Assembly (NCBI GenBank): GCA_947176325.1 | Contig: CAMWQD010000005.1 | Span: forward strand, 1-19,801 | DNA from: an uncultured Bacteroidales bacterium | GTDB lineage: Bacteria; Bacteroidota; Bacteroidia; Bacteroidales; P3 | DNA length: 19,801 bases | Direction: 5' to 3' | The notes under the pieces: generated by a model | Told to the model about the DNA's origin: nothing | Databases searched by the model: none | Seen by the model: the letters and a program-made list of their open reading frames with translations, nothing else | Position numbers and translations under genes: made by a program | Shown: positions 15,078 to 19,801 of the stretch, piece after piece | How positions within the stretch are numbered: the stretch's first letter is position 1 | Layout of the letters: the number at the start of each line of letters is the position of its first letter

Positions 15078-16031
15078 CTACAATCTTCCCCGCAATGTCA
15101 TCACGCGGTTCACAATGCCTTCCACATTGAGGCCGTAAAAATCGAGCAGTTCCTGAGGCTGACCGCTTTGGCCGAACTGGTCGTTCACACCTAGCATTTC
15201 CATGGGTGCCAAGTGTTTGTGAACCAAGAGCTGCGCCACGGCATCGCCCAAACCGCCGTTAATCTGATGTTCCTCGCAGGTGAGGACGCAACCGGTTTTC
15301 CGCACCGAACGCAACACGCATTCTTCATCCAAAGGTTTCAGCGTAGCCATATTGATAACCTCCGCATGCACGCCTTTTTCGTCGAGCACCGAAGCGGCTT
15401 CCAGAACGGGCCACACCAAATGTCCCATAGTGATGATTGTCACATCGTTTCCTTCGCGCAACACATAGCCTTTTCCGATTTCGAACTTTTGGTCGGCGGG
15501 CGTGAAATTAGGCACGGTGGGCCGTCCGCAACGCAAGTAAACGGGGCCTTCGTGCTTGGCCACGGCCACCACCGCCTGCACGGCCTGGTTGTAGTCGCAG
15601 GGGTGCACCACCGTCATGCCGGGCATCATGCGCATCATGCCGAGGTCTTCCAACGCCTGATGGGTGGCGCCGTCCTCACCCACGGTAAGGCCCGCGTGGG
15701 GGGCGTAAATCTTGACGTTGGCCCCTGTGTAGGCCACCGACTGACGTATCTAGTCGTAGACGCGCCCGGTGGAAAATTCGGCGAAAGTGCCGGTGAAAGG
15801 TATCTTGCCCGCCACCGCCATGCCTGCGGCGATACTGATCATATTGGCTTCGGCGATGCCCACTTGGAAAAAACGTTCGGGATAGGCCTTGGCGAAAGCG
15901 TCCATCTTGACCGAACCGGTGAGGTCGGCGCAAAGTGCCACCACTTGCGGAAGTTCCTGCGCGGCAAGCATCAGGCCGGCTCCGAATCCGGAGCGTGTGT
16001 CTTTCTTCTCTGTGTAGGAATAGGGATTCAT
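15078..16031 (-). pseudogene. Transketolase C-terminal subunit, interrupted by in-frame amber codon
   Basis: The frame would encode 317 residues, normal for the C-terminal half of a split transketolase, but codon 94 is TAG (15752-15750). The first part ends ...EFSTGRVYD; the same frame continues with IRQSVAYTGANVKI. Family members normally read VYDQIRQSVAY, so the change is CAG (Gln) to TAG, one transition. Both parts are otherwise intact: catalytic Glu region GIAEANMISIAAG, HAGLTVGEDGATHQ, and the C-terminal transketolase domain (ITMGHLVWPVLEAASVL ... TCEEHQINGGLG). The partner subunit is at 17449-18297. A GTG at 15737 could restart translation, but the product would lack the catalytic Glu. 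Possible explanations are a recent nonsense mutation, amber suppression, or a sequencing/assembly error. Confidence 0.88.
15750..15752 (-). other. In-frame TAG replacing a conserved Gln codon
   Basis: The minus-strand triplet is TAG, followed by ATA CGT CAG TCG. A G instead of A at plus-strand position 15752 would restore CAG. TAG terminates several intact genes in this window (1804, 9340, 9983, 10412 and the end of this same gene at 15078), so a genome-wide amber reassignment is not supported. Confidence 0.9.
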
Positions 16032-16044
16032 CTGTCTTGTTTTT

Positions 16045-17445
16045 TTACAAATTCACGCTTACCGAGCCGCCGGGCGTAAGCACAAATGTTTTCTCGCGGG
16101 TGGCGGAGGTACGCAGGTTGTATTTGGAACGGTTCACGGCGCGGTATGTGCCGGGACGTAGATATATCGTCTCTGTCTTCTTCTTGTTGTCGAAGGAATA
16201 GACCAACTCCTGACGGCCGTCTTCGTGCAGCATATACAGACTTCCGTAGCCCTCCACGCCTCGGTTGAACGCCAGAATGCCCAACATCGGCAATTCCACG
16301 GTGGTGGTCTTGTCGGCGTCTATCTTCACCCCTTTCAGCTTTACAGGCGGAACGGTGAGGATATCCACATCGTAGGTGCCGGCCAAGTAGCGTGCCTGCG
16401 TATTGACATACTGCACGTTCACAATATCGGTGGAAGCGGGCATACGCACCACGCAGGGAATGGAACCCGCCACCGAAGCGCGGGAGCCTTTCATAGACAC
16501 CGCCAGATTGCCTTGCACGGCTTTCATGGCCATGACGTTGTGCCGCCCCGTGTGGACGACTATCGAATCCATGCGCAGGGGTGGAAACGTATTCACCTGC
16601 AAATCGTAGACGTGGAGCGGGTCGAGCGTGATAGTGTCGGGACGGCCGTAATAGTCTAACGTATGCACGTAATTGTAAAGCACCTCGCCCGAGACATGGT
16701 CGTAGAAAGTCATGTTGAGATTGCTCACGGTAGGCAGCCCGTCTGCGTCTAAAAGATTCACCTGCGCCGTGGTGGAGTTGAGAGCTTGGGAAATCACAAT
16801 CTCGAACGCCCTCACGAAATCTTCTTCGTTCGAAGCGTCGAAATATTCGCCCACGCAATAGAAATCGTGCGAGAAATCCTTGCCGATGCCGATGATGAAC
16901 GGCTTGAGGGCGATGCCTTGCTTCTGCAGGTAACGGGAAGCTTCACAGGGGTCGCCTCCGCATTCTTCTATGCCGTCGGTAACAAGAATAATGAGGTTCC
17001 GGCAGTTATCGCAAGGGGGAAAATCCTTGGCCGCCTCGGTAAGCGAATACGCGATAGGCGTGGCGCCTTTCGGCACCAAGCTTCTGATGACATGGCTTAT
17101 CCGCTTGCCGTTATTCGGAGCGAAAGGCACCTCCAGCTTGCTGTCGTTGCAGTCCAAAGGTGGGTAATGGCTCTGATGTCCGTAGACGCGCAAGGCCATC
17201 TGCACGTTGTCGACCATGCTCAAGGAGTCTACGATTTCCGCTATCAGACGTTTGGAAATCGTCATTTTGGAAGCGCTCTGCCAACGGGCGTTCATCGAGT
17301 TGGAGGCATCGTAAATCAACAGAATGCGATTGAGGGGTTTGCCCTGCACGCTCTCCTGCGCCTGCGCGGAAAGGCAGAAAAAACCGCTCCACGCCGCCGC
17401 CAAAGCCAACAGCACCCGTTTCCATATTTTTACACCGCCGTTCAT
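16045..17445 (-). CDS. Secreted VWA-domain protein
   Basis: A 466-residue exported protein. The signal peptide (about 1-29, WKRVLLALAAAW ... SAQA) precedes a von Willebrand factor A domain (about 38-215) with a complete MIDAS: Asp46-Ala-Ser48-Asn-Ser50, Thr129 (KGATP) and Asp157 (VTDGIEE). Several cysteines in the VWA (99, 145, 148, 162, 167) could form disulfides in the periplasm. The remaining ~250 residues look like repeated beta-sandwich segments (TFYDHVSGEVLYNY, YDLQVNTFPPL, YDVDILTVPPVKLKGVKI, IYLRPGTYRAV). A metal-dependent adhesion or scaffolding role is likely; the ligand is unknown. The gene starts 3 bp after the transketolase N-terminal gene and ends 13 bp before the C-terminal one, so it is embedded between two halves of one enzyme. 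Confidence 0.88.
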   Translation of the reverse strand: MNGGVKIWKRVLLALAAAWSGFFCLSAQAQESVQGKPLNRILLIYDASNSMNARWQSASKMTISKRLIAEIVDSLSMVDNVQMALRVYGHQSHYPPLDCNDSKLEVPFAPNNGKRISHVIRSLVPKGATPIAYSLTEAAKDFPPCDNCRNLIILVTDGIEECGGDPCEASRYLQKQGIALKPFIIGIGKDFSHDFYCVGEYFDASNEEDFVRAFEIVISQALNSTTAQVNLLDADGLPTVSNLNMTFYDHVSGEVLYNYVHTLDYYGRPDTITLDPLHVYDLQVNTFPPLRMDSIVVHTGRHNVMAMKAVQGNLAVSMKGSRASVAGSIPCVVRMPASTDIVNVQYVNTQARYLAGTYDVDILTVPPVKLKGVKIDADKTTTVELPMLGILAFNRGVEGYGSLYMLHEDGRQELVYSFDNKKKTETIYLRPGTYRAVNRSKYNLRTSATREKTFVLTPGGSVSVNL

Positions 17446-17448
17446 CGC

Positions 17449-18297
17449 TTAATAATCTCCGTATTGCGTAGTGGGAAGTTGTTCGAGAGCCGAGGCGGCC
17501 TGTTCGTCGTTGGGTGCCGAGCCGTGCCATTTGGCGAGGTTCGTCATGAAGTCCACCCCGTGTCCCATTTCGGTGCGCATCACAATCATCACGGGTTTGC
17601 CTTTGCCCGTGCGCGACTTGGCTTGCGCGAGGGTTTCCCGCACCTCTTCGATATCGTTTCCGTTCATCTCGAGCACATCCCAGCCGAAAGCCTCGAATTT
17701 GGCGCGAAGATTGCCCAAATCCAGCACGTTCTGCGTTTGCCCGTCTATCTGAATGCCGTTGTGATCCACCACGCTGATCAGGTTGTCCACCTTCTTGGCG
17801 CCGGCAAACATGGCGGCTTCCCAAATCTGCCCCTCGTCCAACTCGCCGTCGCCGTGCAGACTGTATACAAGATGCTTGTCGCCGTCCATTTTCTTGGCCA
17901 AGGCCATGCCGATAGCGTTCGACATCCCCTGCCCCAACGAACCCGAGGCCACGCGGATACCGGGCAGGTGGTGCGACAGACTGGGGTGTCCCTGCAGGCG
18001 GCTACCCAACTTGCGCAAGGTGCCTAATTCCTGCACGGGGAAATAGCCCGTCCGCGCCAACACGCTATACCATACCGGGGCGATATGGCCGTTGGAGAGA
18101 AAAAACACATCCTCTCCCTTTCCGTCTTGACGGAAGGTTTTCGGGTTATGCTCCAACACATTGAAATATAACACCGTCATAAAATCGGCACACCCCAACG
18201 AACCGCCGGGATGCCCCGACTTCGATGTGTGTATCATACGGATAATGTCGCGCCGCACTTGGGTCGACATCGCCTTGAGCTGCTCTGTATCCAACAT
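17449..18297 (-). CDS. Transketolase N-terminal subunit
   Basis: A 282-residue thiamine-diphosphate-binding half of a split transketolase, which transfers two-carbon ketol units in the non-oxidative pentose phosphate pathway. Signatures: TSKSGHPGGSLGCADF (24-39, His29), SNGHIAPVWY (68-77, His71), VASGSLGQGMSNAIG (116-130), and the ThDP/metal motif GDGELDEGQ ... DHN (149-180). The length is that of the Pfam Transketolase_N-only form; the partner C-terminal half lies two genes downstream but carries a nonsense codon. This is the first gene of the long minus-strand run, behind the best promoter in the window. A GAGGAAG motif lies 17-23 bp before the ATG, too far for a standard Shine-Dalgarno. 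Confidence 0.95.
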   Translation of the reverse strand: MLDTEQLKAMSTQVRRDIIRMIHTSKSGHPGGSLGCADFMTVLYFNVLEHNPKTFRQDGKGEDVFFLSNGHIAPVWYSVLARTGYFPVQELGTLRKLGSRLQGHPSLSHHLPGIRVASGSLGQGMSNAIGMALAKKMDGDKHLVYSLHGDGELDEGQIWEAAMFAGAKKVDNLISVVDHNGIQIDGQTQNVLDLGNLRAKFEAFGWDVLEMNGNDIEEVRETLAQAKSRTGKGKPVMIVMRTEMGHGVDFMTNLAKWHGSAPNDEQAASALEQLPTTQYGDY

Positions 18298-18322
18298 ATT
18301 CTCTGTTTTCAGTCTTCCTCCA

Positions 18323-18353
18323 CAAAATTAGCAAACATGCCGCAAAGAAGCAA
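18323..18353 (-). promoter_or_regulatory. Promoter for the transketolase-thrS operon
   Basis: On the minus strand a TTG (18353-18351) is followed after exactly 20 bp by TAATTTTG (18330-18323). This matches the Bacteroidetes TTG-N19-21-TAnnTTTG layout with no mismatch in the defined -7 bases. The expected start would be near 18316, about 20 bp before the transketolase ATG. It is the best promoter match I see in the window. Confidence 0.65.
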
Positions 18354-18393
18354 CCCGAAAGGAAAGAGATAGCCGCAATGCACGGCGATTTTG

Positions 18394-18401
18394 TACTTTT
18401 G
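18394..18401 (+). promoter_or_regulatory. Putative -7 box for cstA-like gene
   Basis: TACTTTTG is a perfect TAnnTTTG match, but it ends only 15 bp before the ATG at 18417, which would give a very short leader. No -33 TTG is seen at the usual distance. The 119-bp gap 18298-18416 thus holds two divergent promoter candidates and nothing else that I recognise. Confidence 0.45.
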
Positions 18402-18416
18402 TGAAAAATTGCGCGT

Positions 18417-19801
18417 ATGATCAGTTTTTTTGTGGCTTTGGGATTATTGGTGGCGGGCTATTTCGTGTATGGAAAATTGGCGGAAAAGGTGTTCGGCCCC
18501 GACCCGAACCGCCCCACTCCGGCGGTGGAACACCCCGACGGCGTGGATTTCGTGCGCCTGCCCGCATGGAAGATGTTCATGATTCAATTCCTCGACATCG
18601 CGGGCTTGGGGCCCATCTTCGGCACTATCTTGGGCGCGATGTACGGCACGGGCTGTTATATATGGATTGTGGTGGGATGCATCTTCGGCGGCGCGGTACA
18701 CGACTATATGGCGGGCATGCTGTCCCTGCGCAACGACGGCAGGAACATGCCCGAAATCACGGGAAAATACATGGGCAAGGGCATGAAGTATTTCAGCCGC
18801 GTCATCTGTATCGTGTTGATGATTATGTGCGGTACGGTGTTCGTGACCGGTTCTGCGGGTCTGTTGAGCAAACTCACGCCCGAGCACTTCGACATCACTT
18901 TTTGGAGCGCGGTGATTTTCGGCTATTTCCTTTTGGCGACCCTGCTTCCTATCGACAAACTCATCGGCAAGATTTATCCTCTTTTCGGCGCCTGTCTGCT
19001 TTTTATGGCGGTGGGGATTATGGGAGGATTGATTTATCACGCCTGCTTCGCCGCCCCCGGTTCCATGCCCGAATTCTGGGAAGGCCTGCACAGCCTGCAA
19101 CCTTTGGCGGGAGGAAGTGAGAAACCGATTTTCCCGATGATGTTCATCTCGATTGCCTGCGGGGCGGTGTCGGGTTTTCACGCTACCCAAGCGCCCTTAA
19201 TGGCGCGTTGTTTCGGCAACGAAAGACAAGGACGCCCCATTTTCTACGGAGCCATGATTACCGAAGGTGTCGTGGGGTTGATTTGGGCGGCGGCCGCCAC
19301 CTACGTTTTCCACAATCCCGACCTGATGCAACATATCGGCCTCACCTATCCCGATGTGGAAAGTGCGGGCGGGCCTCTTGTGGTGAACGGTCTGTCGCGG
19401 GCATGGTTGGGAACCTTCGGCGCAGTTCTGGCCATCATCGGCGTGGTGGCCTGCCCCATTACCAGCGGAGATACGGCCATGCGGGCGGCACGGCTCATGG
19501 TGGCCGAAATGTTCCGCTTCGAACAGAAGAAACTCCGTCACCGTCTGCTTCTTGCCGTGCCTATCTTTGCCGTTTCGCTTTTGCTGCTCACGGTTTTCAA
19601 AAATCAATTCGGCGTATTGTGGCGCTATTTCGCCTTCATCAACCAACTGCTTGCCATGTGCACCCTTTGGTTGCTCACGGTCTACTTGTTCCGCTCCCGC
19701 AAAGGAAACGGCTATGTGATGACGCTGATTCCCGCCGTGTTCATGACTTCGGTGGTGTTCACCTATTTTTTCCGTGCACCCGAATGTCTGGGAGGGGTGT
19801 T
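18417..19801 (+). CDS. cstA: CstA-like carbon starvation / peptide transporter (3' end beyond window)
   Basis: 461 codons are present from the ATG at 18417, open to the window edge. It is a multi-pass inner-membrane protein of the CstA family, whose members import peptides or pyruvate and are induced on carbon limitation in enterobacteria. Family signatures visible: an N-terminal helix (MISFFVALGLLVAGYFVYG), VEHPDGVDFV, FLDIAGLGPIFGTILGA, the GGAVHDYMAGMLSLRNDG loop, VSGFHATQAPLMARC, and ITSGDTAMRAARLMVAE. Spacing suggests the shorter Bacteroidota form of roughly 480 residues rather than the ~700-residue E. coli CstA, so little is probably missing. It diverges from the transketolase operon; both are central-carbon genes and may respond to related signals (inference). 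Confidence 0.9.
   Translation, partial: MISFFVALGLLVAGYFVYGKLAEKVFGPDPNRPTPAVEHPDGVDFVRLPAWKMFMIQFLDIAGLGPIFGTILGAMYGTGCYIWIVVGCIFGGAVHDYMAGMLSLRNDGRNMPEITGKYMGKGMKYFSRVICIVLMIMCGTVFVTGSAGLLSKLTPEHFDITFWSAVIFGYFLLATLLPIDKLIGKIYPLFGACLLFMAVGIMGGLIYHACFAAPGSMPEFWEGLHSLQPLAGGSEKPIFPMMFISIACGAVSGFHATQAPLMARCFGNERQGRPIFYGAMITEGVVGLIWAAAATYVFHNPDLMQHIGLTYPDVESAGGPLVVNGLSRAWLGTFGAVLAIIGVVACPITSGDTAMRAARLMVAEMFRFEQKKLRHRLLLAVPIFAVSLLLLTVFKNQFGVLWRYFAFINQLLAMCTLWLLTVYLFRSRKGNGYVMTLIPAVFMTSVVFTYFFRAPECLGGV

Noticed and set aside
15078..15737. Independent 220-residue gene starting at GTG 15737
   Set aside because: It is the same frame as the upstream part and together they give one normal-length transketolase C-terminal subunit; alone it would lack the catalytic Glu region.
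15078..16031. Amber codon reassigned to an amino acid genome-wide
   Set aside because: TAG is the terminator of at least five frames in the window, including intact thrS and the outer-membrane receptor, at positions fitting their family lengths and tight gene spacing.
1..19801. CRISPR array, insertion sequence, integrase, toxin-antitoxin or defence genes
   Set aside because: I saw no regularly spaced repeats, transposase or integrase motifs, or small paired genes; the content is housekeeping and envelope genes.

Overview
The window is a compact piece of a Bacteroidota chromosome, most likely Bacteroidia (family not determinable). The evidence is: promoter boxes matching the Bacteroidetes TAnnTTTG -7 consensus in intergenic gaps, an 831-residue SusC/TonB-type outer-membrane beta-barrel receptor with an N-terminal CarboxypepD_reg-like domain, an Mpl-type muropeptide ligase, many start codons without a strong Shine-Dalgarno, and mid-50s G+C by eye. 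I see no rRNA, tRNA, insertion sequence, phage gene or CRISPR array. Nearly every base is coding; the longest gap is about 120 bp.

Left block (1-6081). A glutamine synthetase (minus strand, 3' end cut by the window edge) diverges from a small predicted lipoprotein. The lipoprotein converges, with overlapping stop codons, on a minus-strand unit that reads in transcription order: sensor histidine kinase, HemW-like radical SAM protein, secreted protein of unknown function. Kinase and hemW overlap by ATGA.

Middle block (6152-9959, plus strand). A lipoprotein YiiX-like permuted papain-fold enzyme, a TonB-dependent-receptor-like outer-membrane protein and a fumarylacetoacetase-family hydrolase are spaced by 35 and 2 bp, so they are probably one unit diverging from the kinase.

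Right block (9983-18297, minus strand). A seven-gene run starts at a good promoter near 18323-18353: transketolase N-terminal subunit, von Willebrand factor A (VWA) secreted protein, transketolase C-terminal subunit, mpl, pgk, thrS and a small membrane protein. It joins the non-oxidative pentose phosphate pathway, glycolysis, cell-wall recycling and tRNA charging. Two things stand out: the VWA gene sits between the two halves of the split transketolase, and the C-terminal half carries an in-frame amber codon (15750-15752) where the family normally has Gln. Divergent from this run, a CstA-like carbon-starvation/peptide transporter begins at 18417 and runs off the right end.

I found no clear new defence or mobile system. 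The best leads are the amber-interrupted transketolase, the VWA insertion in the split-transketolase operon, an unusual thrS without its usual infC-rpmI-rplT partners, and a perfect 13-bp GC-rich inverted repeat inside the yiiX-like gene.
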